Below the pieces are notes generated by a model. It was not told the origin of the DNA. It did no database searches and was given only the letters and a program-made list of their open reading frames with translations. Below are positions 11,701 to 23,755 of a DNA stretch of 64,000 nt, piece after piece; position 1 is the first letter of the stretch; the number at the start of each line of letters is the position of its first letter. Both the position numbers and the translations under genes were made by a program. This DNA is from Adiantum capillus-veneris (lineage: Eukaryota > Streptophyta > Polypodiopsida > Polypodiales > Pteridaceae), in NCBI GenBank assembly GCA_014529385.2, contig CM043943.1, positions 105,002,355 through 105,066,354 of the forward strand, given 5' to 3'.

Positions 11701-11761
11701 ATGTGTAAGTTAATACTCTGAAATTGAAAGAGCGTTTCAGAAAAAAAAAGAAAAAAACAAA

Positions 11762-14308
11762 CCTTCTACTTCCATTGTGGTGTCATGCAATCCAATTCCC
11801 AACTCTTGGGCTACTAGAATATTTTCATTAGATTCTTCTTCTTCCCTTGCACATGTTCTGGAACTTTCATTGTCTTCTTCCATTGGATTACTCTTTAAAT
11901 TTATCTCCAGTCGTTGTAGCAGTTGACCTTCAAGGACTTATAGATTCTTGTCATCTTCGTCAGAAACTCTTTCGTTGACATGGAGATTGATAGAATCTTT
12001 CTCAGTAGGGTCAATGGCATTAGCATCCTCTATACCAACAATCTCGAGTAAAACTTTGTCAGCCGCAATATCTTGTTGAAGGACTGCAAGTTTAAAGAAC
12101 ACCTAATTTTAGATTCCAAAGTATCTACATTTTGATAACTCTTTTTTGTCACACACTTAGAAAAACTAATCGCAAATAGCAAGTTTGCTAACTGACAACA
12201 TATCTACAATGAATTTATTTTTATGCTCCTTATTGTCTAGAGATTCCTAATATTTATCTAGCTACATTAGTTCTTTGTCCATGATGGTGGCCCTAGAAGT
12301 ATACTTGGAGAAACATTTATGCCTTTAAGCTCTAGAGCAGAAGTCTCATTTTCTATTTCCATGATCTTCTTGCATTGGATGATTTCCTTGACTAAGTTTC
12401 TTATGTCCTTCAGGCCATACTGTTCTCTTTGTAGATATCTCTATGACTTTAAGATAATCCAAAATATGTCTCGTTATGGACTCAAGGCCATAGGGTTAGG
12501 ATTGTTGGTAGGTCTCAACATATAAATAGATATATGGATTCAAAGCCATATGGTACTTTATTTATGTGTCACCCTACGGCTCTAAGGCCATGGGTTGTCA
12601 TAGGGCCACAAGATGCCCTCTATGAGCACTAGTAAGAAACCATATATGCTTTATGTTGGCACCCTATGACCCGAGGGCCACAAGGTCTGCCTCTTATGCT
12701 AGTAAGAAACCCTTTATGCTACATGTTCTCACTTATTGGCCTTTGGGCCATAGGGTGCCCTCTGTGCTAGTAACAAATCCTCTATGCTCTATGTTTGCAC
12801 CCTATGGACCTAGGGGCACAAGGTACCCTGTATGATAGTAAGAAATCCTCTATTCTCTATGTTTGTACCCTATGGACCTAGGGCCACAAGGTAGCCTCTA
12901 TGCTAGTATGAAATCCCCTATGCTCAATATTGAAACCCAATGGCCCCAAGGCCACAGGATGTCCTCTATGCTAGTAAGAAAAACCTTCTACGCTCTATGT
13001 TGGCACCCTATGGAGACTTGAGGGCCACAAGGTACCCTTTATAATGCTACTAAGAAACCTTGTCTACATTGGCAACCTACAACCCTCGGGCCATAGGGTG
13101 TATCAAATGGCTCCTAGGACACATGGTGCCCTCTATGTTAGAAAGGAAACCTCTACGCTCTACATTGACCCTCTATGGCCCCAAGGCCATAGGGTGCCCC
13201 TTACGCCTAGTATGAAGCCATTGGAACTCTATATTAGAATCTAAAGACCGTAGGCCACAAGGTGAGCTCTATGTTGGTAAGAAACCATCTAAACTCTGTG
13301 TTGGTAGCCAAAGGCCATAGGATAGCCAAGGAACCCTTTAGGAGCATTCCCCATAAAGACTACCTTATGGCCCCATGGTGATTTAGTGGCCTAGGTGCCC
13401 TTCTTAAGACTCTTTTATTTTTGTATCATATGGCCCCAGGGAAATAAGCTATCCTCTATGCTATCAAAAAACCGTTTATGCTCTTTGTTGGAATCATATG
13501 GCCCCAAGACCATAGGGTGCTCTCTATGCTAGCAAGAAACCCTCCATGCTATATGTTTGCACCCTATGGCACCAAGGACATAGGGTGTCCTCCATGATAG
13601 TAAGAAACCCTCTATGCACTAAGTTTACACCCCATTTGACTATGTTGACACCCTATGGCCCTGGGGCCATAGGGTGCTGCCTAGGCCCACAAGGTGCCCT
13701 TCAACTTAGGAAAAGACCCTTTATGCCCTAAATTGGTACTCTTTGGCCTCAGGGTCATAGGGTGCCTTCTATGCTAGTATGATACATTATAGGTCTAGGT
13801 TTACACTCTATAGTGTAGGGCTAAAAGGTTTGCTCTATGAAGAAACCATGTATACTATATGTTGGCAGTGTATGGCGCTAGGGATAGAAGGAAATTCTAG
13901 GGCTATAGGGTGTTCTCTATGCTACTATCATATGGTCCAAGGGCTAGATAGTGACCAAGGTATCATGTGTGTGAGAATTCTCTACTATATATACAAAAAC
14001 CACTTTATGGAACTATGGTGTCCCAAGGGCAACAAGGTTCTAATAAAAAGCCCTCTATGCTCTATGTTGGCACGCTATGGTCCCAAGGCCATAGGGCGGT
14101 CTTTATGCTAGTAAAATTCCCTCTATGCACTATGTTTACGTGTATACTTATAAGAAGCCATTTATGCACTATGTTGGCGTCTTATGACCCTAGATCCATA
14201 AGATGTCCTCTATGGTAAAAGAGAAATTTTACATGGGATATGATGGCATTCTATGGTCCTAGGGCCATAGGGTGTCCTCTATGCTAGCAAAATGTGTAAG
14301 TTAATACT
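11762..14308. repeat. Tandem duplication, copy 2 (decayed gene 5' part plus satellite)
   Basis: Second copy of 9141-11717. The gene part (11762-12110, minus strand) has the same order but is cut off from any downstream NIF domain, so it cannot make the protein. The upstream exon-like piece (about 12300-12400) has a one-base deletion (GGTGGCCCTAG versus GGTGGCGCCTAG). The satellite part (about 12405-14290) includes a 28-bp inverted repeat at 13649-13676 with 13-bp arms (CACCCTATGGCCC) and a 2-bp centre. Confidence 0.8.
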
Positions 14309-16152
14309 GCGATAAATATGCAACACGATATACAAAATTGAATCATTATCATACATCATACATTTGTTGCTTTGCCACACAGTTGAAGGGGTCTTTGCCT
14401 TCAAATATCATCATAACATTCAAACATTTAAATCAAATTTGCAAGTACTGTAATTCACAAATGCATTGATCTGTTGGTGGATGGAAGGTCCGGCTCACCA
14501 TGCACTTTGATTTACAAATCCTGAGGGGCAAAAGTATTTGTGTTGGATTCTCCTTATGGCATTGCACATGTTTTGGAACTTGCATTGACTTCTACTTCTA
14601 ATTCACAAACTTAAACAATGGTTATACATTATACAATCATTTCTTTGCAATAAACCTTGATACAATGTTCCGATTGCTACATGACAAGCTAAAAAATTCT
14701 ACTAGTCCTAGCTTCCCTCTATTGAAAAAAATTCAAGATATAAATTCCAATTCTCTGCATCATCTAGAAGAGAAAAAAAATCATAGTTTGGAACAAAATA
14801 CTCGCACTTTATATCTTTGAATAAAATCTTGTTACAATCAAAGAAATAAATCTTCACATAATCCAAAGGACAAATTCTTCAATAACCATTTATACTCGAT
14901 GTTTACTATCTAAGCAATCAATTGGCATTTACAAAAAATATTGAACATATGTTTAATCTAGTTAGTTTCAATACAAAGATAATTATTTCAAAGCGAATAT
15001 GTTTAATCTAGTTAGTTGCAATACAAAGATGATTATTTCAAATGCTTACACCATCAATTCACAATAGAAGGACTTACACCCAACAAAAAATGATCATACA
15101 TCAATTGTTCAAACTCTCATTTTGGAATTTTGAGGACTAAATACTTTTTAGTTTTTTCTAGCTTATTTCATTCTCAATAGACACCTAGATATGGACACAA
15201 GATATAAGGCCAACAAAAAATGTTCTTGAAACACTTAAAGAGTCTTTAGGTGACCTAGAATAACCAACCTATGGTCTAAAGGTTATAGGGTGTCATGTGA
15301 TGTTTTATAAGATGTGTCCATAAGAGCTAGGTGATTTGTATCCATGGGGTGATTTAAGTGCCCCTGTGGAGATTCTATGTCACCACCGTATGGCCCTAAG
15401 GCCTTAGGGTATCCCAAATTCTCTTGGATAACTTATGTTTCCTTTTAGAATATCCCAAATACTCATGTGCCCGTTTGGAGACTTTACGTAATCTCTCTAT
15501 ATACATAAGATTGTAGGATAGCTGTGTTGACACCCTATGGCCTTAAGGCTGTAGACTAGCCCAAATGCTTATGTACCCTTTTAAAGACTCTATATAATCA
15601 CCCTATATCCGTAAGCTTGTAGGGTAGAAAAATTCTTTTGGGGGATTCTATGTTGACACACTATGGGCCTAAGGCTATAGAGTAACCCAGATGCTTATGT
15701 TCCCTTTTAGAGACTCAGTGTAATCACCCTGCATCTGTAAGGTTTTAGGGTATCCCATTTTCTTTTGGGGGATTCTATGGCCCTAGGGCCATAGGGTGTC
15801 TTGTCTACAAAGAACTCTATGATCCTCAAGTCATAGTGTATTCTTCCCAAACCTCATATGATCAATTAACTTTAAAGTATTACATAATATATATCTTATG
15901 ACCATATATAAATGTAGAATTCTATTTACCAAAACATGTCCATATAATATCATACACTTAAGTCTAATTCATTTATTCTGAAAAAACTCAAACTCACAAG
16001 TTCACATTTTTTCAAAGAAAATAAATTGAGAAAAATAACGAGCCAAACATCAATGTTTTTAACATCATGGGTAGATTTGAGATGGTACAAATAAAATAAA
16101 ATGAAAACAATAATAATCTAAATATCAGTAATCAATATCATGGGTAGCTAGC
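14309..16152. other. Gene-poor spacer with NIF-like gene fragment, short tandem repeat and satellite
   Basis: Contains (a) 14468-14606, minus strand: a diverged fragment of the NIF-like gene around position 9074, with CAG where the main copy has TAG but its own TAA three codons on; (b) a 50-bp tandem pair at about 14947-15046 (GTTTAATCTAGTTAGTT at 14951 and 15001); (c) about 15240-15850: palindromic satellite in a longer ~165-bp higher-order form, including CTATGGCCCTAGGGCCATAG near 15774. The rest is AT-rich with no gene. Confidence 0.55.
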
Positions 16153-18887
16153 TTAACCTGTTTCCTGTAGAATTTCTAGAATGGCCTCAGCACTTGCATC
16201 CAATGGTTCTTCAATTTCTTCTTCCTCTGAATCCTTGGCATTGACTTTCTCTGTGTTATCCACACCTGCCCACCTTCTAAGATCAAGGTCTTCTTCCACT
16301 ATGGAATGGCAAAGAGATTCCAATTGCGTCATTTGATCACTACTACATGCAACTGATATCACCTTTCTCTGTTGTTGTAGTGCCTCTTTAGTCCCATAGC
16401 CTAATGAGAAGATGTCTATCACTTGATCATCTTCTTTGAGACAGATGCATTTGATTGCACGACGTACAAAAAAGGATTTGGCCGTGGTCACAGCATCATA
16501 CTCGTCGTCATTGATGCAGAGAGTATGCATTGGCTCCAACAATGACTCTTTAACACTAGAGTAGTTGGTGTACTACTCTCCTTGACTGAAAAATGCCCAA
16601 ACCCCGAAAATTACTTCGCGAAGAGCACATGTTTGGATGGTCTCTGATCCCATTAAGGAGCTCAAAGGTGGAACGTGCATTTCATACCATTTAGCTTTTT
16701 CAGAAATTGCCTTCTCTAGGGAAGCAGCATGCTGATACTTGACTAAGCCGGCAATTAAAAACTCTGATGGTTGATGTGCTACCCCACATACTCCATCAAT
16801 TACTTTACCAAATTGGGCAGCACTCCAACCACTAGATGTAAGACTTTTGTGTGTTGTGTCTATGATGCAAACACCAACACGAATTTTAGAGCTATTCTCA
16901 CTGCAGAGAAACTCAATGCCTTCCAGATTCTTTCCAACACACTTGATTGTCCATGGTAAGATGAATTCCAAACTAGAAGTCCCATTCTTTTGTGCAATGA
17001 TCCACTGCACATATCCCCTAGTGATCTCAGGAATTGGATCTTTCTCCTTTCCTTTTTGTAGTAGGAGATTTAGCCATTGCGTACAACTCATGAAGAGAGA
17101 TTTGTAAATCTCATCTGTAATGTTATAATGAGACTTACATTGATCCCATGAAGTAACTGCTATTGCTGATGGATCTATCTCTTTAAATGCCATCAACATT
17201 TGAGGCTCAAAAACCCTGGTCTTCTTTAAGACCGTTGCACGTGCAGTGAGGTCGAGCATGCCCACTTGACCTGGTTGCTTCACTAAGCAGATCTTCTCAT
17301 CTGCCAGCTCTTGTTGTAGTAGCTTGACATCATTATCTTCTAAACCATTTAGGCATCTAAAGGTTGTTATGCTTGGTTGTCACCCACGAGTAGTTGATGT
17401 CTGATGCTTCTCCAAGATGTGTATCCACTGATCATAGATTTCATCATCGTACATGACCATGTGTGCTTCTTTGTTGGCAAATGATTTATGGTTGAACACG
17501 ATGTTCGCCACATTTACAAAGGCCTTCAAAATAAAGAAAAGAAAATTAACTTTATTTCAATACATATTTGTAACAAAAACAAGCATAGGGAAGTGGAACT
17601 TACATCCCAACCTGCTTGACTCGGATGACCGACAGGAACACCTGCCTTGGGTTTTGTTGGTTTAGAATATGCAAGCCATTGACTACGGCCATGCTTCAAG
17701 ACCTCCACATAAGGCTGGTGTTTCATTGTTGTTATTCTCTCCATGTTCTCCATTCTGGAAATTCGAACAGCAACCTCTTTCGAAGCGTCTACCACTATCC
17801 TTGCAGTTCTAAACTTGTAGAACTCTTTTCTCAAAGCATACTTAGTGCTGTTGTTACGCAAAAAAGCTCTAGCCGCTATGATGGAATGCTGACCAGCTAG
17901 AATCCAGTAGTGGTATGTTGATAGCTTGTCTCCATGCACTTCAGCTGTTTGTAAAGGCATTTTTGTAATTGGGTTATACGGCATCAAGTCTGCTGCACTG
18001 GAGACTGGCCTAGAGTGCCCTGCAAATTGCTTCAAGAGATATTTCACATATACATCTGACAATGGTCTGCATCTATAGCCATCTGGTGCAAGGTTGCATT
18101 GCTCAACTGGGATCAATTGGGTAAATTGTACACCAAATTTAAAATAGTGGTCAATTCCGACGTATCCATCTAGCCCACTCTTAGAAGTTTTGGCAACTTC
18201 TTTATCAAGATCTTTTTCTTTGGGCTGTATAATAGAGTCCAACACAGCTAAGGATGCTGAGTCCACAACCACTACCACTGAGGGGGTTCCAACTGTTAGG
18301 GTTGCAATTCCACTAGAATATCCTACTTCTTGAGTCTGTAAGGGTATAACTGAAAGATTTTCTTTCGCCACATTTCCACTATTTTCTCCAAGTGAGGGAG
18401 TCTGACTCTCCTTGAGCGTCTTAGATTGATTTACTGTACCTGTGTCTTCATTCTTTCGCTTCTTATTCTTCTTCGTGCTGCTCAATTTACCTAAATATTG
18501 ATTGACTTTCTTAAAGCCCTCAATATATAAGTCTATAAAGTTCTCACTTGGAGTGTCGTCTTGAAGCTCCACCCACCCTGGTTTTGTCATTGTCACTCCT
18601 TCATAATCAACCTTCATCAATTTTTGAGAAAATGCCACAGGTTCCAACAAGTAGGAGTCACCATTGAGTAGTTTTACTCCAAGGCATGGAGACATTTCAA
18701 GATCTGAACAATCTTTCTTTATGTCCTTGACAATACCACAGTCCTTGAAGGGCAATTGCTCTTTATCTTGAAAGAACAAGTGGACTTTCTCATCACTTCC
18801 ACCATTTGGTAAGTGAAAATCTAGATACCAAGAACTTGGTGTTGAGCCTGTTGCATCAACTGACTTTGACTTTCTCTTCTGAGACAT
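16153..18887 (-). pseudogene. ParB/sulfiredoxin-fold-like protein gene, two exons, two in-frame stops
   Basis: Exon 18887-17604 starts at an ATG just after a pyrimidine-rich CAG acceptor (TTCTTTTTACAG), so a 5' untranslated exon probably lies upstream. An 80-bp GT-AG intron (17603-17524, donor GTAAGT) joins it in frame to 17523-16153. The predicted product is ~884 residues. Residues 139-145 (KKNKKRK) look like a nuclear signal. Residues ~255-345 resemble a ParB/Srx domain: IPVEQCNLAPDGYRCRPLSD, then YHYWILAGQHSIIAARAF, where G.H...AA matches the ParB box. Those domains bind nucleotides and, in bacteria, load onto palindromic parS DNA. The rest (~460 residues, acidic C-terminus) is unrecognised. 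The second exon has TGA at 17380-17382 and TAG at 16573-16575, with the same frame continuing after both and a final TAA. Family assignment is by motif only. Confidence 0.55.
17524..17603 (-). other. Intron of the ParB-like gene
   Basis: 80 bp, donor GTAAGT right after a Trp-Asp codon pair, acceptor TTTTGAAG, phase 0. The flanking frames join without a stop. It supports eukaryotic, spliced expression of this gene before decay. Confidence 0.6.
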
Positions 18888-18934
18888 TTTCTGTAAAAAG
18901 AATGACATATATTTAGACAAGATGGATATTATTA

Positions 18935-21900
18935 CATCCATATGGACCTAGGGCCATAGAGTCACCTCTATGTTAAACCATGTGGTCCTAGGTCCAAAGG
19001 GTGCCAACAAAATGGTTCTACAAGTGTACCTAGGCCACTCTATGGTAGTGTGATCACATGTTCCCTTATGACATTAGAGGACCCTCAAAGAAGTATTCCT
19101 TGAATGGCCTAAATACCCCTTTAGAGCCTCTACACCAACACCATATGGCATCATGTGGCCTGAAGGCCATAGGGTCCCCTGCATGCTAGTAAGAACCTCT
19201 CTATGCTCTACATTGGCATCCTATGGCCCCAAGGCCACAAGGTGGCCACAATGTTTTAAAGAAACGCTTCATGAGGGTTTTCGGGTAACCTATGACCCCA
19301 GGGCCATATGGTGCTCTCCATGCAAGTAAAAACCACTATTTGCTCTATATTGAGGAGACCTTGTGGGATGAAGTCCATAGGGTCCCCTCTATGCTAGTAA
19401 GAACCTCTGTTTACTCTATAATGGCACCCTGTGGCCTGAAGGTCATAGGGTTCCCTCTATGCTACTAAGAATCTCTTTGTGCTCTATGCTCTATCGTCTA
19501 TGCTCTATGATCTATATTGAATTCCTATGGCCCCAAGACCACAAGGTGCCCTCATCATTTCCAAAAACACCTCATTGTTTTGCTATGGCCCTAGGGCCAT
19601 AGCTCTCTATGCCGATAGAAAGCACCATGCTCTATATTAGCTCCCTAAGGCCTGAAGGCCATAGGGTTGGGCTCAAGGGCCCCAAGGGTGCTCTGTATGC
19701 CAATGAAAAATACTATTCGCTCTATATTGAGAAGACCTTGTGGGCTGAAGGCCATAGGAACCCTTCTATGATGGATTTTTGACAACCAATCCCCCTAGGT
19801 CAGGATGTTATATATGCTAGTAAAAACACTATTTTCTCTATATTGGCAGTATGTGACTTGAAAGCCATATGGTCCCCTATATTCTAGTAAGAGCCGCTCC
19901 ATGCTCTATATTGGCACCCTTTGGCCTAAAAGCCATAGGGTCTGATCTTTGCTAGTAAGAACCATCTATGCTCTATATTGGCATCCTATGGCCTGAAGGC
20001 CATAGGGTCCCCTGTATGCTAGTAAGAACCTCTCTATGCTCTACACATCCGATGATCCCAAGGACACAAGTTGCCCTCTATGTTTTGAAGAAACCCTTCA
20101 GGAGGGTTTTTTGGCAACCTATGGACCCACGGCCATAGGGTGTTTATCTATGCCATTGAACAACCCTCATTGTTTTGGTACCCTATGGCCCCAGGTATAA
20201 AGCACTATTTGGTCTCTCTATGCTAGTAAGAACTGATCTTTGTTCTATATTGGCACCCTTTGGCCTGAAGGCCATAGGGTCCGCTCTGTGCTAGTAAGAA
20301 CCAATCTATTCTCTATATTGGCACCCTTTGGCCTGAAGGCCATAGGGTCCCCTGTATGTTAGTAAGAACCTCTCTATGCTCTACACATACTATGACCCCA
20401 AGGGCACAAGGTGCCCTCTATGTTTTTAAGAAACCCTTCATGATGGTTTTTTGACAACCTATGGACCCACGGCCATAGGGTGCTCTCTATGCTAGTAAAA
20501 ACACCTATTTTCTCTATATTCGAGGAGACTTTGTGGGCTAAGGCCCATAGGTTTCCCCCTCTATGCTAGTGAGAACCTCTATTTTCTCTATGTTGACACC
20601 CTGTGGCCTGAAGCCATAGGGTTCCTTGTATGCTAGTAAGAAGCTCTCTATGCTCTATGCTCTATGCTCTATATTGACATCCTGGCCCCAAGGCCACAGG
20701 TGCCCTCATTGTTTTGAAAAAACCCTCATTCTTGTTTTGGAACCCTATGCCACATGTATAAAGCACTATTTGGTCTCTCTATGTTAGTAAGAACCGATCT
20801 ATGCTCTATATTGGCACCCTATGGACTGAAGGCCATAGGGTCCCCCCTATGCTAGTAAGTAACTCTCTATGTTCTACACATCCTATATGTTTTGAAGAAA
20901 CCCTTCATGAGGGTTTTTTGGCAACCTATGGACCCAGAGCCATAGGATTCTCTCTATGCCATTGAGAAGACCTTGTGGGCTGAAGGCCATAGGGTCCCCT
21001 CTATGCTAGTAAGAACCTCTGTTTTCTCTACATTGACACCCTGTGGCGTGAAGGCCATAGGGTTCCCTCTATGACAATAAGAATCTCTCTATGCTCTATG
21101 CTCTATGCTCTATATTGACATCCTATGGCCCCAAGGCCACAAGGTGCCCTCATAGTTTTGTAAAAATCCTCATTAATTTGGCACGTTATGCTCCCAGGTA
21201 TAAAGCACTATTTGGTCTCTCTATGCTAGCAAGAACTGATCTATGCTCCATATTGGGACCCTGTGGCCTTCAGGCCATAGAGTTCCCTGTACTCTAGTAA
21301 TAACCTCTCTATGCTCTACACATCTTATGACCCTAAGGGCACAAGGTTCCCTGTATGTTTTAAAGAAACCATTCATGATAGTTTTTTGGCAACCTATGGA
21401 CCCAGGTCCATAGGGTGATCTCTATGCTAGTACAAAACACTATTTTCTCTATATTGAGGAGATCTTGTGGGCTGAAGGCCATAGGGTCCCCTCTATGCTA
21501 GTAAGAACCTCTGTTATCTCTATATTGACACCCTGTGGCCTGAAAGCCATAGGGTTCCCTCTATGGTAGTAAGAAGCTCTCTATGCACTATGCTCTATGC
21601 TCTATGCTCTATGCTCTATGCTCTATATTGACATCCTATGGCCCCAAGGCCACAAGGTGCCCTCATTGTTTTGAAAAAACCCTCATTGTTTTGACACTTT
21701 ATGGCCCCATGTATAAAGCACTATTTGGTCTCTCTATGCTAGTAAGAACCGATCTATGCTCCATATTGGGAGCCTATGGCCTTCATGCCATAGAGTCCCC
21801 TGTATTCTAGTAAGAACCTCTCTATGCTCTACACATCTTATGACCCTAAGGACACAAGGTGCCCTGTATGTTTTAAAGAAACCTATGGACCCAAGTCCAT

Positions 21901-22140
21901 AGGGTGCTATCTATGCTAGTAAAAAATACTATTTTCTTTATATTGAGGAGACCTTGTCGGCTGAAGTCCATAGGGTCCCCTTTGTGCTAGTAAGTACCTC
22001 TGTTATCTCTATATTCACACCTTGTGGCCTGAAGTCCATAGGGTTCCCTCTATGGTAGTAAGAAGCTCTCTATGCTCTTTGCTCTATGCTCTACATAGAG
22101 ATCCTATGGCCCGAAGGCCACAAGGTGCCCTCATTGTTTC
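18935..22140. repeat. ~68-bp palindromic satellite array (subfamily 2)
   Basis: Units of the form CACCCTTTGGCCTGAAGG, CCATAGGGTCCCCTCTATG, CTAGTAAGAACCTCTCTATG, CTCTATATTGG; neighbouring units at 20262 and 20330 are 68 bp apart. Short ATGCTCT runs (for example about 21083-21110 and 21590-21625) are expanded to several copies. A 22-bp perfect palindrome (GCTATGGCCCT plus its reverse complement) is at about 19583-19604. No gene. Confidence 0.8.
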
Positions 22141-23755
22141 AAATGGAAAGTAGGGCACCTTGTGACCCTAGGGAACATAGGGAATCCTATGGCCCTTGAG
22201 ATTGTAGATTGTCACCCTATGGCCCTTGGACCACAAGGTCTTTAGATGAGACAGAGGGCATCCAAGGGCCCAGGGGTGGCCTACGTACATAGGGTACACC
22301 ATGGTGCATATTAACGGGCACCATGGCAGCCCCATGCACCTAGGGCTCTAGGGCCATAGGATCTCCAAAAGGAACATAGGGAATCATATGGCCCTTTCGA
22401 TTGTACATTGCCACCCTATGGCACTTGGGCCATAGGGTCTTCGGATGGAACGTAGGGCACCTTGTGACCCTAGGGAACATAGGGAATCCTATGGCCCTTC
22501 AGATTGTAGATTGTCACCCTATGGCCCTTGGGCCACAAGGTCTCTAGATGGGACATAGGGCACCCTGTGATCCTATGGATATAGGGCCATAGGATCTCCA
22601 AAAAAAGCATATGGAACCCTATGGCCCTTGAGATTGTACAAATACACCCTATGCCCCTTGGGCCGCAAGGTCTCAATATGGAACATAGGGCACCTTTTGA
22701 TCCTATGGCCATAGGTTCCTTATGTTCCTTTTGGAGATTCTATGGCGCTAGGGCCATAGGATCTTCAAAAGGAACATATGGAACCATATGGCCCTTGAGA
22801 TTGTACATTGCCATCCTATGGCCCTTGGGACACTGTGTCTCTTGATGGGATCCTATGTCGGTAGGGCCATATGTTCATTTTGGAGATCCTATGGCCCGAG
22901 GACCATAGGATCTCCAAAAGGAACATAGGGCACCCTGTGATCCTATGTCCGTAGGGCCATATGTTCATTTTGGAGATCCTATGGCCAGAGGACCATAGGA
23001 TCTCCAAAAGGAACATAGGGAACCATGTGATCCTATGTCCGTAGGGCCATATGTTCTTTTTGGAGATCCTATGGCCCAGAGGACATAGGATCTCCAGAAG
23101 TATTAGGGAAGTCTGTGATCCTACGTTCCATAGGGCCATATGTTCATTTAGGATCCTATGCCCGGGACCATAGGATCTCCAAAAGGAACATAGGGAACCC
23201 TGTGATCTATGTCCGTAGGGCCATATGTTCATTTTGGAGATTATGGCCGGAGGACCATAGGATCTCAAAAAGGAACATAGGGAAGCCTATGGTCCTTGAG
23301 ATTGTACATTCCCACATATAGCCCTTGGGCCACAAGGTCTCCAATAGGTACCCTTTGATCCTATGGCCCGGGGTTCTTTATGTTGCTTTTGGAGATTCTG
23401 TGGCCCTAGTGCCACCTATGGCCCTTGAGATTGTACATTCGGCACCCTAAGCCCTTGGGCCACAAGGTCTCTAGATTGGACATAGAGAACCATGTGATCC
23501 TATGGCCATAGTGCATATATACGTTTTGGAGATCCTATGGCCCTATGGCCATAGGATCTTCAATAGAACATAGGGAAACCCTATTGACCCTTGAGATTGT
23601 ACCTGGCACCCTATGGCCAGATGGGACATTGGCACCCTGTAGTACGATGTGAGACCACCCTATGGCCTTATGGTCTTCGGGTGCCTTAGGGCCATATGTT
23701 ACTCTTTGTATGAGGTGAAAACCCTATGTAGGCACACCCTGTCTACCCTTCTAAA
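22140..23755. repeat. ~90-bp palindromic satellite array (subfamily 3)
   Basis: Units GATCCTATGGCCC.AGGACC, ATAGGATCTCCAAAAGGAAC, ATAGGGAACCCTGTGATC, CTATGTCCGTAGGGCCATAT; starts at 22885, 22975 and 23065 are exactly 90 bp apart. Two nested inverted repeats occur per unit. A near-perfect hairpin (GATCCTATGGCC, 4 bases, reverse complement) lies at about 23530. No gene. Confidence 0.8.

Larger units (their letters stand above)
9141..11717. repeat. Tandem duplication, copy 1 (gene 5' part plus satellite)
   Basis: This segment recurs at 11762-14308, starting at CCTTCTACTTCCATTGTG in both and ending at GTGTAAGTTAATACT in both. It holds the 5' part of the NIF-like gene, an AT-rich spacer (9482-9780) and about 1.9 kb of ~69-bp palindromic satellite. 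The copies differ by scattered substitutions and short indels. A 44-bp spacer rich in A (11718-11761) separates them. Confidence 0.8.

Noticed and set aside
9655-14218. Many open frames of 60-110 codons in the satellite arrays
   Set aside because: They repeat the same phrases (YGPRA, LYALCSML) because the DNA is tandemly repeated; they have no domains and appear in several frames at once.
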